A stretch of 42,366 nt of DNA from Curtobacterium sp. A7_M15 (GCF_030705415.1 NZ_JAUZED010000019.1:1-42366), one strand, 5' to 3'; shown: positions 19,081-26,631, counted from the first letter of the stretch. The notes: generated from the letters alone by a model not told the origin. A program made the numbers and translations.

Positions 19081-19500
19081 TCAGTCTGCCGGGTGGGACC
19101 GACGACGCAGCGTGCTGTCGAGGACGTAGTCCTTCGCCGGGCCGTGCGCCTCCCACCGGACCGTCCACTCCTCGGTGTCCCCGGCGAGCACCCCGGAGTA
19201 GTCGTCGGGCGCGCACGCGTGCGACACCGCCGACCCCCAGACCCAGTCGTGGAACACCCGGCCGTCGGCGAAGTGCACGGCCCAGCGGTCGTCCGCGCCC
19301 CGGCGCACCCAGAGCGTCCGCGACACGGGGACGGTCCGACCGTCGAAGGTCATCGTGCCGGCCTCGTCCCATCGGACCTGATCCGTCGCCATGCGGGTCA
19401 GCGTGGTCGTCCCGGTCACGGAGCCGTGGACACCTGCCCGCCGGTCGTGGACCGTCCGCCGCAGGCTCCACTCCCCGAGGAGGTCGATGGGTCGCAGCAC
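19081..19500 (-). CDS. DUF6314 family protein
   Basis: A 139-residue cytosolic protein of unknown function. The family pattern is visible as LGEWSLRRTVHDRRAG at the start, HFADGRVFHDW, SHACAPDDYSGV in the middle and EAHGPAKDYVLDSTLRRR at the end; these conserved His, Cys and Tyr residues probably line a small-molecule pocket in a lipocalin-like barrel (inference). The GTG start at 19500 is 9 bases after the SHOCT stop, which puts it in the same transcript. Confidence 0.75.
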   Translation of the reverse strand: MLRPIDLLGEWSLRRTVHDRRAGVHGSVTGTTTLTRMATDQVRWDEAGTMTFDGRTVPVSRTLWVRRGADDRWAVHFADGRVFHDWVWGSAVSHACAPDDYSGVLAGDTEEWTVRWEAHGPAKDYVLDSTLRRRSHPAD

Positions 19501-19509
19501 CCGTCCAGG

Positions 19510-19752
19510 CTAGCCGCGGAGGGTCTCGGCGCGAGCGGCTCGGTGCTCGTCGTCGGAGATGACGCCGCGGGCGTGCAGGTCGTCGAGCTCGGCGAGCCGC
19601 TGCTCGAGCGGACCGCTCGACCGCCGACGGGACCGTCGGGCGACGAGCACGATCGCGACCACGGCCACCACGACGAGCACGGCCACGGCGCTCCACACGA
19701 GGTCGTAGACCGGTGGCACCAGCGGGTTGTGGGTCTCCGCGACGATGCTCAT
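19510..19752 (-). CDS. Small membrane protein with C-terminal SHOCT domain (copy 1)
   Basis: An 80-residue protein with one membrane helix (DLVWSAVAVLVVVAVVAIVLVA, read across about 18-40), a basic stop-transfer RRSRRR, and a C-terminal SHOCT domain (LAELDDLHARGVISDDEHRA). SHOCT domains are short helical modules that promote oligomerisation, mostly at the C-terminus of membrane or nuclease proteins. The ATG overlaps the stop of the upstream SHOCT gene by 4 bases. The last 28 residues are nearly identical to that neighbour, so the pair arose by tandem duplication. Confidence 0.8.
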   Translation of the reverse strand: MSIVAETHNPLVPPVYDLVWSAVAVLVVVAVVAIVLVARRSRRRSSGPLEQRLAELDDLHARGVISDDEHRAARAETLRG

Positions 19753-20081
19753 GCGCGCAGGGCCTCGGCGCGGGCGACCCGGTGCTCCTCGTCGGAGATG
19801 ACGCCGCGGGCGTGCAGGTCGTCGAGTTCGGCGAGCCGCTGCTCGAGCGACTTCTCGGGTGCGAGGGTCCGACTCTGCATGGCCTGGTACGCGAGGTCCT
19901 CCTCGAGGGTGAACGGGTTCTGGCCCCGCTTCGCCATCCGGGCACTGCGGAGGACGATCGTCACGACGATGGCGACGAACCCGAGTCCGATCACGGCCGC
20001 GCCGACGCCCCACAGCACGCCGAACACACCGAAGTCGCCGAGCCCGACGCCGTCGCTCTCTCCGAACAAGTCCCCGAACAC
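19749..20081 (-). CDS. Small membrane protein with C-terminal SHOCT domain (copy 2)
   Basis: A 110-residue protein. A Gly/Phe-rich N-terminus (FGDLFGESDGVGLGDFG) leads into a membrane helix (GAAVIGLGFVAIVVTIVL), a basic loop (RMAKRGQNPF), and the SHOCT domain (LAELDDLHARGVISDEEHRV) at the C-terminus. GTG 20081 is preferred: AGGGGG lies a few bases upstream, and the longer frame runs into repeat DNA. It heads the SHOCT-SHOCT-DUF6314-pentapeptide run. The repeat element at 20180-20241 lies about 100 bases before the start and could influence its transcription. Confidence 0.75.
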   Translation of the reverse strand: MFGDLFGESDGVGLGDFGVFGVLWGVGAAVIGLGFVAIVVTIVLRSARMAKRGQNPFTLEEDLAYQAMQSRTLAPEKSLEQRLAELDDLHARGVISDEEHRVARAEALRA

Positions 20082-20179
20082 ACCGTCCCCCTTCGTCGGA
20101 CAGCCAGAGCGTAGCGCGATTCGGGCGTCCGACCTCGTCGATTCTTCCCAGAGCACCCGCGATGGGAAGCGGATTCGGG

Positions 20180-20241
20180 CGTAGCTGGTCGAAACTTCCG
20201 AGCAGGTACGCGCGAAACGACCAGGTACGCGCGGAACGACC
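20180..20241. repeat. Iteron-like repeat, locus 1 (12-bp box CGACCAGGTACG, 19-bp period)
   Basis: An inverted box at 20180-20191 (CGTAGCTGGTCG), then direct boxes at 20199-20210 (CGAGCAGGTACG) and 20218-20229 (CGACCAGGTACG), then a partial box CGACC at 20237-20241. Spacers are always 7 bases. The element is preceded by GATTCGGG. A degenerate further copy (ATTCGGGCGTCC..., GATTCTTCC) lies in 20118-20148. The same arrangement recurs at 34928-34977. Not a CRISPR: units are too short and closely spaced. Confidence 0.7.
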
Positions 20242-20253
20242 CCGCCCCGCCCC

Positions 20254-21291
20254 TCACCCGCGCAGCGGACCCGACCCCGGCACCCTCGCCCCGTCCGCGA
20301 ACCCGGCCACGAGCTCGCGCAACGCCTCCTCGGAGGTGTGCCGCGCCTCCCATCCGAGCACCGACCGCGCCCGGTCGGTGCGCATGATCGGTGCCCGGGC
20401 CGCGATGTCCACCCACCCGGCGTCCGTCGGCTGCAACCGCAGCCGCCACGCGAGCGTGATGAGCCCCCTGACCAGCCACATCGGCGCCCGGACGGCCCCG
20501 AGCATCCCGAACGCCCGCGCGATCCTCGGTGGGTTGAGCACGGGGCTCGCGGCGATGTTGAACGCGCCGCCCGCCCGCCGGTCGATCGCGCGCCAGAAGG
20601 CATCGGCGACGTCGTCGGCGTGCACCGCCTGGAACACGAACGGCAGCGGGAGCGGTAGGACCGCCCAGCGGAGCCACCAGACGACCGACATCGGCACGAG
20701 GCGCCCGAGGAACAGCCCGCGGAGCTCGGCGGCTGCGCTGCGCTGGAACACCAGTCCGGGGCGGAGTCGGGTCACGACGACGTCCGGGTGGCGGGCGGCG
20801 AAGGCGTCCAAGGCCGACTCGTTCTCGGCCTTGTGGATCGAGTAGGTGGCGGTCGGGATGCCGCTGACGGGGAACTCCTCGTCGACGGGCGTCCGTTTGC
20901 CGTCCACGTCGACCCCGCGGTACGCCCCCACGGACGACGCGACCACGACCTGGGGGACGCCGACGCGCGCCACGGCCTCGAGGACGTTCGCGGTCCCCGT
21001 CACGTTCGTCCGGTACTGCGCCGGGATGTCGTGCGTCGGCTGCAGGGCCCACGCGAGGTGGACGACCGCGTCGGCACCGCGGAACACGGCTGCCAAGTGG
21101 TCGACCGCGTCCCGGGCCCCGACGTCGACGGCGTGCCAGACGGCCGTCCCGTACGGATCGGCGTGGACGTCGGGCAGCCGCCGAGCGACCCCGACGACCT
21201 CGAGGGACGCACCGTCGGCACGTGACGCCGCCAGCCGCCGCAGCACCGCGGTCCCGAGGTTGCCGGTCGCGCCGACGACGACGATCCGCAT
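20254..21291 (-). CDS. NAD-dependent epimerase/dehydratase (extended SDR)
   Basis: A 345-residue SDR protein. The Rossmann motif MRIVVVGATGNLGTAVLRRL starts at the first residue. The active-site Tyr-Lys pair is in ATYSIHKAENE (YxxxK), with Ser in VVASSVGAY before it. The protein ends with a helical substrate cap (GWEARHTSEEALRELVAGF is the usual extended-SDR finish). ATG 21291 is chosen because it begins the Rossmann fold; it overlaps the stop of the alcohol dehydrogenase by one base (TGATG). The two oxidoreductases may act on the same compound; a nucleotide-sugar substrate is not assured. Confidence 0.88.
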   Translation of the reverse strand: MRIVVVGATGNLGTAVLRRLAASRADGASLEVVGVARRLPDVHADPYGTAVWHAVDVGARDAVDHLAAVFRGADAVVHLAWALQPTHDIPAQYRTNVTGTANVLEAVARVGVPQVVVASSVGAYRGVDVDGKRTPVDEEFPVSGIPTATYSIHKAENESALDAFAARHPDVVVTRLRPGLVFQRSAAAELRGLFLGRLVPMSVVWWLRWAVLPLPLPFVFQAVHADDVADAFWRAIDRRAGGAFNIAASPVLNPPRIARAFGMLGAVRAPMWLVRGLITLAWRLRLQPTDAGWVDIAARAPIMRTDRARSVLGWEARHTSEEALRELVAGFADGARVPGSGPLRG

Positions 21292-22484
21292 CAGCCGGCG
21301 GCCAGCGCGGGGTCGAGGACGACCTTCACGCAGCCGTCCTCCTTCTTCTGGAACACCTCGTACATGTGCGGGGCGTCCTCGAGCGAGACCCGGTGGGTCG
21401 TCAGGTCGAGGGTCCCGAGCGGGTCGGACGGGTCCTGCACGAGCGGCATGATGTCGTCGACCCAGCGCTTGACGTTGCACTGCCCCTCGCGCACCGTGAT
21501 CTGCTTGTCGAACAGGGTCATCATCGGCATCGGGTCGGCCATCCCGCCGTAGACACCACTGAGCGAGACCGTCCCACCGCGACGGACGAGGTCGATCGCC
21601 GCGTGCACGGCGGCGAGCCGGTCGACGCCGGCGGTCTCGATGGCCTTCTGCGCGAGCTTGTCGGGGAGCAACCCGGCGGCACGTTGGGCGAACCCCGCGA
21701 CGGGGTTGCCGTGGGCCTCCATGCCGACCGCGTCGACGACCCCGTCGGGTCCCCGGCCGTCCGTGAGGTCGACGAGCTGCGGCACCACGTCCTTCGTCAG
21801 GTCGAACACCTCCGCGCCGTGCTTCGCGCCGAGGTCACGGCGGACCTGCTCGGGGTCGACGGCGAGCACCCGGTAGCCGAGGTGTGCACCGATCCGGGCG
21901 GCGAACTGCCCGACCGGGCCGAGGCCGAGCACGGCGAGCGTGCCGCCCTCGGGCACGTCCGCGTACTGCACGGCCTGCCAGGCGGTCGGCAGGATGTCGC
22001 TGAGGAACAGCCACCGTTCGTCGGGCGTCCCGTCGTCCGGGATCACGATGGGCCCGTAGTCGGCGTGCGGCACGCGCAGGTACCCGGCCTGTCCGCCGGG
22101 GACCTGACCGTACATCTTCGTGTAGCCGAACAGCGAGGCACCGGTGCCGTACTCCGTCACCTGCGTGGTCTCGCACTGCGACTGCAGCCCGCGCTGGCAC
22201 ATCCAGCAGTGCCCGCACGAGATGTTGAACGGGATGACCACACGGTCGCCGACCTTCAGGTTCGTGACCCCGGAACCGACCTCCTCGACGATCCCCATCG
22301 GTTCGTGCCCGAGGACGTCGCCCTTGTCGATGTACGGTCCGAGCACCCCGTACAGGTGCAGGTCGGACCCGCAGATCGCGGTCGAGGTGATCCGCACGAT
22401 CGCGTCGGTCGGCTCCTGGATGGTCGGGTCGGGGACGGTCTCGACGGACACCTTCTCGGTGCCCTGCCAGGTCAGTGCGCGCAC
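21291..22484 (-). CDS. Zinc-dependent alcohol dehydrogenase (glutathione-independent formaldehyde-dehydrogenase-like)
   Basis: A 397-residue medium-chain dehydrogenase. Catalytic zinc ligands are Cys38 (AICGSDLH) and His60-Glu61 (GHEPMG). The structural zinc uses Cys90, Cys93, Cys96 and Cys104 (CGHCWMCQRGLQSQC). The NAD-binding motif is LGLGPVGQFAARIG. A long insert and the VKRWVDDIMPLV C-terminus match the formaldehyde dismutase/dehydrogenase group used for aldehyde detoxification. GTG 22484 has AGAGGA 8 bases upstream. It is followed without gap by the epimerase-like gene. Confidence 0.9.
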   Translation of the reverse strand: MRALTWQGTEKVSVETVPDPTIQEPTDAIVRITSTAICGSDLHLYGVLGPYIDKGDVLGHEPMGIVEEVGSGVTNLKVGDRVVIPFNISCGHCWMCQRGLQSQCETTQVTEYGTGASLFGYTKMYGQVPGGQAGYLRVPHADYGPIVIPDDGTPDERWLFLSDILPTAWQAVQYADVPEGGTLAVLGLGPVGQFAARIGAHLGYRVLAVDPEQVRRDLGAKHGAEVFDLTKDVVPQLVDLTDGRGPDGVVDAVGMEAHGNPVAGFAQRAAGLLPDKLAQKAIETAGVDRLAAVHAAIDLVRRGGTVSLSGVYGGMADPMPMMTLFDKQITVREGQCNVKRWVDDIMPLVQDPSDPLGTLDLTTHRVSLEDAPHMYEVFQKKEDGCVKVVLDPALAAG

Positions 22485-22519
22485 GTCGCGTTCCTCTCGT
22501 GGTCGCTTCCGGCCGGCCG

Positions 22520-22622
22520 GGAGGCGCGGCTCGTCTCCCCACGTCGCTACCCGCCCGCCCCGTGGTGCGTTCCCAGCCCCGGTCGGCCAGTGCGTTCCGT
22601 GGCGGACGCGAGCCGCGCCTCC
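22520..22622. repeat. Split inverted repeat of the GGAGGCGCGG family
   Basis: GGAGGCGCGGCTCG at 22520-22533 and its exact complement at 22609-22622 are 14-bp arms separated by 75 bases. The same GGAGGCGCGG core forms the compact hairpin at 38926-38969 and apparently the distorted one at 12776-12886. The loop carries GTGCGTTCC twice. The 258-base gap between the dehydrogenase start and the GNAT stop otherwise holds only the terminator at 22683-22720. Confidence 0.5.
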
Positions 22623-22682
22623 TGGAACGCCCGCGGCGACCCCGGGTCCGACGTCATCCGCCTGCCGGAGGTGCCCACCGGA

Positions 22683-22720
22683 ACGACGAGTGCGCACCGC
22701 CCACCCCCTGCACTCGTCGT
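22683..22720 (-). terminator. Hairpin downstream of the GNAT gene
   Basis: ACGACGAGTGC (22683-22693) pairs perfectly with GCACTCGTCGT (22710-22720) over a 16-base loop, starting 22 bases after the GNAT stop on the minus strand. Confidence 0.55.
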
Positions 22721-22742
22721 CGCCGTGCGCGGTGCCGGGCTC

Positions 22743-23246
22743 TCACGCCGAGGTGTGCTCCGTCCTCGCGTCGACTTCGAACCGGCGACCGAAGCACACC
22801 GAGTTCGTCGACCCGACGTAGGCGCCGAAGAGCGGGATCGCCGTGTAGCCCTCACGCTGGTAGAACCGGATCGCGTCCGGCTGCTCCGTTCCGGTCTCGA
22901 GGACCACCGAGCGCGCCCCCACCCACTGCGCCTCCTGCTCGAGCCGGCGGAGCACCGCCGTCGCCACACCGGTCCCCCGAGCGGACGGCGCCGTGTACAT
23001 CCGCTTGACCTCGACCACTCCGGCGCCGAGCACCTCGTCCGGGAGTGGACGGAGCCCACCGCAGGCGATCGCCGCGCCGTCCTCGTCGCGCGCGAGGACG
23101 AAGACCGGGACGTCCGCCGCGCTCGGCGGGACCCCGGGTTCGTGGTCGCTCGTGCCGTACCGCGCGTCGAGCTCCTGCCGCTGCGCCCGACGGAGCCGGT
23201 CGGCGTCCGGGTGGTCGAACGGGATGGTCGTGATGGTCCAGCGCAT
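22743..23246 (-). CDS. GNAT family N-acetyltransferase under TetR control
   Basis: A 167-residue acetyltransferase. VVEVKRMYTAPSARGTGVAT is strand beta-4 plus the acetyl-CoA loop (R/Q-x-x-G-x-G/A). FYQREGYTAIPLFGAYVGS is the usual C-terminal strand-turn. AAAGGA lies 6 bases before the ATG. It is divergently arranged with a TetR gene and the 51-base gap holds two tandem GTAAC-N4-GTTAC sites, so expression is almost surely repressed by that protein. It is a paralogue of the GNAT at 2324-2818. The acceptor is unknown; detoxification of an amine inducer would fit the regulator pairing. Confidence 0.87.
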   Translation of the reverse strand: MRWTITTIPFDHPDADRLRRAQRQELDARYGTSDHEPGVPPSAADVPVFVLARDEDGAAIACGGLRPLPDEVLGAGVVEVKRMYTAPSARGTGVATAVLRRLEQEAQWVGARSVVLETGTEQPDAIRFYQREGYTAIPLFGAYVGSTNSVCFGRRFEVDARTEHTSA

Positions 23247-23259
23247 GGTGATCCTTTCG

Positions 23260-23288
23260 GTAACAAGCGTTACGGTAACACCTGTTAC
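23260..23288. promoter_or_regulatory. Tandem TetR operators in the GNAT/TetR divergent gap
   Basis: GTAAC-AAGC-GTTAC at 23260-23273 and GTAAC-ACCT-GTTAC at 23275-23288, two matching inverted repeats one base apart and repeating every 15 bases. The right site overlaps a probable -10 (TACGCT, 23286-23291) lying 6 bases before the TetR GTG, which implies autorepression and a leaderless TetR mRNA. Confidence 0.75.
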
Positions 23289-23297
23289 GCTACCGAG

Positions 23298-23882
23298 GTG
23301 CCCCGCATCCGAGACGACGCCGCCCAGCGGGCCCGGTTGTCCGAGGCCGTCTTCACCACCTTCGCCGACCTCGGCCCGACCGGACTCACGCTCCGCGCCG
23401 TCGCCGAGCGCGCCGGCTGCACCACCGGTCTCGTGCTCCACACGTTCCCCGACAAACGCGCCCTGCTCCTGCACGCGCGGGACGTCCTGCACGACCGCAC
23501 CCGGGTCCGCGCCGATGCGCTCGAGGCGGACGCTCCGGATCCTGCGTCCGCCGTACGGGCCGTCGCCGGTGGCGCGCTCGCCCTCGATGCCGCACGCCTC
23601 GCCGAGGCCCGCGCGTGGGTCGCGTTCCTCGCCGCAGCACTCGGGGACCCGGTGCTGCGCGATCGGCACGTGACCAACAGCCGGTCCTTCGCCGACCGGC
23701 TCGCGCGGCTGCTCGGGAGCGCGACCGGCCTCCCGGGTCCGGTGTGCGAGGGTCGCGCGGCGACCCTGGGAGCGACCATCGAGGGGATCACGGTGTTGAC
23801 GGCGGGAGACCCGGAGCGGTGGACGCCCGAGGGGCAGCAGGCAGCGCTCGACCTCGCGCTGGATGCCGCGCTGGCGCACTAG
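23298..23882 (+). CDS. TetR family transcriptional regulator
   Basis: A 194-residue repressor. The HTH is TLRAVAERAGCTTGLVLHTF at about 31-50, followed by PDKRALLLHARDVL, and a helical ligand domain with TetR_C-like WVAFLAAALGDPVLRDRH. The start at GTG 23298 is supported by position: the HTH lies where expected, and the -10 TACGCT ends 6 bases upstream, giving a leaderless transcript. The large upstream extension of this frame is antisense to other genes. The stop overlaps the convergent kinase gene stop. Confidence 0.88.
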   Translation: MPRIRDDAAQRARLSEAVFTTFADLGPTGLTLRAVAERAGCTTGLVLHTFPDKRALLLHARDVLHDRTRVRADALEADAPDPASAVRAVAGGALALDAARLAEARAWVAFLAAALGDPVLRDRHVTNSRSFADRLARLLGSATGLPGPVCEGRAATLGATIEGITVLTAGDPERWTPEGQQAALDLALDAALAH

Positions 23883-24775
23883 GGCGCGACGGCATCGGCC
23901 AGGACGGCCCGGAGCACCGCCGCGTGCTCGCGCCGATCCCCCGGCCCGGCGGTGCCGGCGAGCATGATGAGCGCCTTCCAGAGCGCCCACCCCCGCGCCC
24001 GCGCCCATGTGTCGCCGTCGAGACCGACCGCGTCGCGGAACACCCGTCGGGCGTCGCCGTCGAGGAACGTCCAGGCGAGGACGAGGTCGCATGCCGGGTC
24101 GCCGACGCCGCACGTCCCGAAGTCGATCACCGCGGCGAGCCGCCCGTCCGCGCCGACGAGCAGGTTGCCCGGAGCCACGTCGCCGTGGAACCAGACGGCC
24201 GGCCCGTGCCAGGCCGAGGCCGTCGCCGCACCCCAGACCGCTTCGCACGCACCGCGGTGGACGGCGTCCCCGAGCACGTCGAGGGCCGCGACCACCTCGG
24301 CCGCGTAGTACGAGGGGTGCGCTCCCCGGTGGAAGGAGTGCTCGCCGGCGACCGGTCCGTCCCCGGCCGGCACGGCACGCAGCTGCCGGAGCACCGCGCC
24401 GACGTCGGCGGCGAAGATCAGTCGGTCGAGGCCCACGGCCCGCAGCGCGACCGTCCCGTCGATCCAGCGCCGGACCGACCACGGGAACGGGTAGTCCGCG
24501 TCCGGGACGCCCAGACCCATCGGCTCCGGCACCGGGACGTCGAGCCGCGACGCCAGGTACGGCAGCACCCGCTGCTCCTTCTCGACCGCCGCCACGTAGC
24601 CGGCCGCGCTCGGCAACCGGACCGCCAGATCGCTGCCGAGGCGGTAGGTGCGGTTGTCCCAGCCCTGCGGATCGACCTCGCGCACGGGCAGCCCGGACCA
24701 CTCGGGGAACTGCCGCGCGACGAGCCGTTCCACGAGTGCGGCGTCGATGTGCGGACGGGGCACCTCGGTGTGCAT
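23879..24775 (-). CDS. Aminoglycoside-phosphotransferase-family kinase
   Basis: A 298-residue small-molecule kinase of the APH/choline kinase fold. Brenner-type motif HGDVAPGNLL has catalytic Asp199 and Asn204. The metal motif IDFGTCGVGDPACDL has Asp218. N-terminal WDNRTYRLGSDLAVRLP contains the ATP-lobe glycine turn and Lys-equivalent region (AVRLP, with Arg). Many chromosomal members phosphorylate sugars, choline or macrolides, so antibiotic resistance should not be assumed. It is divergent from the SnoaL-like gene with only 22 bases between the starts, so their promoters must overlap. Confidence 0.85.
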   Translation of the reverse strand: MHTEVPRPHIDAALVERLVARQFPEWSGLPVREVDPQGWDNRTYRLGSDLAVRLPSAAGYVAAVEKEQRVLPYLASRLDVPVPEPMGLGVPDADYPFPWSVRRWIDGTVALRAVGLDRLIFAADVGAVLRQLRAVPAGDGPVAGEHSFHRGAHPSYYAAEVVAALDVLGDAVHRGACEAVWGAATASAWHGPAVWFHGDVAPGNLLVGADGRLAAVIDFGTCGVGDPACDLVLAWTFLDGDARRVFRDAVGLDGDTWARARGWALWKALIMLAGTAGPGDRREHAAVLRAVLADAVAP

Positions 24776-24785
24776 CGGCCCAGGC

Positions 24786-24791
24786 TAGGCT
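24786..24791 (+). promoter_or_regulatory. -10 element for a leaderless transcript
   Basis: TAGGCT, matching TAnnnT, ends 6 bases before the ATG at 24798. No Shine-Dalgarno sequence fits in that space, so transcription probably starts at or next to the A of the start codon. The -35 would lie inside the divergent kinase gene. Confidence 0.5.
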
Positions 24792-24797
24792 CCGGGC

Positions 24798-25163
24798 ATG
24801 GCCACCGTGTCCGAGCTGCTGACCGCCAACCTCCACGACGTCTTCGGGAACCGTGACGCGACTTCCCGTCGTGCCGCCATCGAGCGGACGTACTCCCCCG
24901 ACGTGACCTTCACGGACCCCGAGGGCACGGCCGTCGGCTGGGACGCCCTCGAGCAGAAGGCCGCGCAGCTCCTCGAGACCGTGCCCGCCGGGTTCCAGTT
25001 CGTCGAGGAAGGGCGTCGCTACGCGTCCGAGACCCACGGCGCACTCGCGTGGGGGTTCGGGCCCGTCGGAGCTCCGGCGGTCCGTGGGATCGACGTCGTC
25101 GAGGTCCGTGACGGTGTCGTCGTCGCGCTCACGACCGTCTTCGCGGAGCCCACCGAGGACTGA
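24798..25163 (+). CDS. SnoaL-like / NTF2-fold protein
   Basis: A 121-residue single-domain protein of the NTF2-like superfamily: helix LTANLHDVFGNRDATSRRAAIERTY region, strand PDVTFTDPEGTAVGWDAL, then strands FVEEGRRYAS, ALAWGFGP, RGIDVVEVRDGVVVALTTVF. The barrel with acidic pocket residues usually binds or isomerises small polycyclic or hydrophobic compounds. No cofactor motif is seen. Start chosen as first ATG; the mRNA is probably leaderless. Confidence 0.78.
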   Translation: MATVSELLTANLHDVFGNRDATSRRAAIERTYSPDVTFTDPEGTAVGWDALEQKAAQLLETVPAGFQFVEEGRRYASETHGALAWGFGPVGAPAVRGIDVVEVRDGVVVALTTVFAEPTED

Positions 25164-25180
25164 GCCGCATCCGGGCCGCG

Positions 25181-25831
25181 TCAGCCTCGCAACCGGTCGC
25201 GCTCGGCCGGCGGCAGGTGCTCGGTCGCCGTCGCCCGCGCCGCCGGGCTGAGGAACCGCCCCTGCCGCTCGAGGAACGCCACGAGCGCCTCCTCGGACGC
25301 CCGCTTGCCGGTCTCCCGCAGCACCCGTCCGAGCGCCGACTGCACGACGTCGCTCCGCTCCCGCACGAGCCGCCCGGCGATGGCGAGCGGCACCTCGGCG
25401 TCGCCCTGCTTCGCGAACGCCAGCGTGGCGACCACCGCGATCCGCCGGACCATCGCCACGTCGGACTTCACCAGCGCGAACAAGGGGCCGGTCGAGCCGC
25501 CGACGAGCGGAGCGCCGACGAGCTCCTCGGCCCCGAGGTCGGCCAGCACCGCGTCGTCGAAGCGATCCGCCTTGGCGGCCGACAGGTACTCGTCGGTCAG
25601 CTCCGGGTCCGGCTGCTCCCGCATCGCCTGCACGAGGAGCTGGACCGCGACGAGCCGCGCCCCCGCGTCCTCGCTCCAGAGCAGTGCCGACCGCTCGCCC
25701 TCGTCGAGGTCGGCGAACTGCCGCGCGACGCGTCGCGCCGCCGGCACGTCGCCCGTCGTGCGTGCGAACGCCGCGAGCACGGCTTCCGCATCCGCCGGGT
25801 TCCGACCACCGCCGGACTGGAGGCGCGTCAC
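25181..25831 (-). CDS. AlkD-like DNA alkylation repair protein (HEAT repeats)
   Basis: A 216-residue all-helical protein. The second half, DVAMVRRIAVVATLAFAKQG through DVVQSALGRVLRETGKRASEEALVAFLE, has the repeat spacing and the VRR-IAVVAT and LRE-GKR signatures of AlkC/AlkD glycosylases, which excise alkylated bases. The Trp residues flanking the VRR helix in many AlkD proteins are missing (GPLFALVKSD), so catalytic activity is uncertain. The GTG start overlaps the stop of the TauE gene by 4 bases (GTGA), linking it to that transporter gene. Confidence 0.75.
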   Translation of the reverse strand: MTRLQSGGGRNPADAEAVLAAFARTTGDVPAARRVARQFADLDEGERSALLWSEDAGARLVAVQLLVQAMREQPDPELTDEYLSAAKADRFDDAVLADLGAEELVGAPLVGGSTGPLFALVKSDVAMVRRIAVVATLAFAKQGDAEVPLAIAGRLVRERSDVVQSALGRVLRETGKRASEEALVAFLERQGRFLSPAARATATEHLPPAERDRLRG

Positions 25832-26631
25832 GCGACCTCCCCGTCCGTCGCCTCGTTCCGCGGCACCGCCCGGCGACCGCGGCGCAGCACGATGACCGCC
25901 ACCACCACCAGGAACGCGGCGAAGAGCCAGGTGCCCACCTGCGGATCGACGAGGCGGGCGATCCACGCGCCTCCCGGGGGGCAGATCGCGGCCGTGATGC
26001 CGACCGTCAGACCGACGCGCAGCTCCACCGCACGGCGACGGAGGTTCGCCACCGTGCCGGAGACCGACGTCGGCACCATCGTGAGCAGCGAGGTGCCCTT
26101 CGCGAGGAGGTCTCCCGCCCCGAGGACCACCTCGAGCCCCGGCACGATGACGACCCCGCCGCCGACGCCGACGAGCCCGGAGAGCACGCCCGAGAGCAGC
26201 CCGAGCAGCAGGAGCACGACCGCCTCGACGATCCCGAAGTGCACATCGCCGCCGCGCGTCGGCACCGCCAGGAACAGCGAGACGAGCACGACCGCGATGA
26301 ACCCGACGAAGATCCACGGCAGGACCCGCAGCGGGAGTGCTCGGAGGAGTCTCGCGCCGATCGGGGCGCCGATGACGCTGCCGATCGCGAGGGCCAGGGC
26401 TGCGAGCCAGTGCACCTCGCCCTGCACGGCGTAGGTGATCGCACCGACGACGGCCGCGGGGGCGATCGCCACGAGGGACGTCGCCGAGGCCCGACGCTGG
26501 TCGAGGTGCAGGAACGCCATCAGCGCGGGCACGACGATGACCCCGCCGCCGACGCCGAAGAGGCCGGAGAGCACTCCCGCGACGACCCCGATCGCCACCA
26601 ACACGAGCACCTGGCCGCCGCGCTTCTCCAT
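25828..26631 (-). CDS. TauE/SafE (TSUP) family membrane exporter
   Basis: A 267-residue polytopic membrane protein with an obvious internal duplication: GVLSGLFGVGGGVIVVPAL at about 19-37 and GVLSGLVGVGGGVVIVPGL at about 148-166, the hallmark of the sulfite/organosulfonate exporter family. Seven to eight helices are predicted. ATG 26631 is chosen because the duplicated motif then starts at residue 19; the frame upstream lies in AT-rich DNA of different origin. A promoter with TTGACT and TATTGT lies 40-70 bases upstream. Confidence 0.9.
   Translation of the reverse strand: MEKRGGQVLVLVAIGVVAGVLSGLFGVGGGVIVVPALMAFLHLDQRRASATSLVAIAPAAVVGAITYAVQGEVHWLAALALAIGSVIGAPIGARLLRALPLRVLPWIFVGFIAVVLVSLFLAVPTRGGDVHFGIVEAVVLLLLGLLSGVLSGLVGVGGGVVIVPGLEVVLGAGDLLAKGTSLLTMVPTSVSGTVANLRRRAVELRVGLTVGITAAICPPGGAWIARLVDPQVGTWLFAAFLVVVAVIVLRRGRRAVPRNEATDGEVA

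Noticed and set aside
20180-20241. CRISPR-like array
   Set aside because: Repeat units are 12 bp with 7-base spacers, far shorter than any CRISPR repeat-spacer unit, and no cas gene is present.
23879-24775. Aminoglycoside resistance gene
   Set aside because: The kinase motifs are general to the APH/choline kinase fold; nothing points to an antibiotic substrate.
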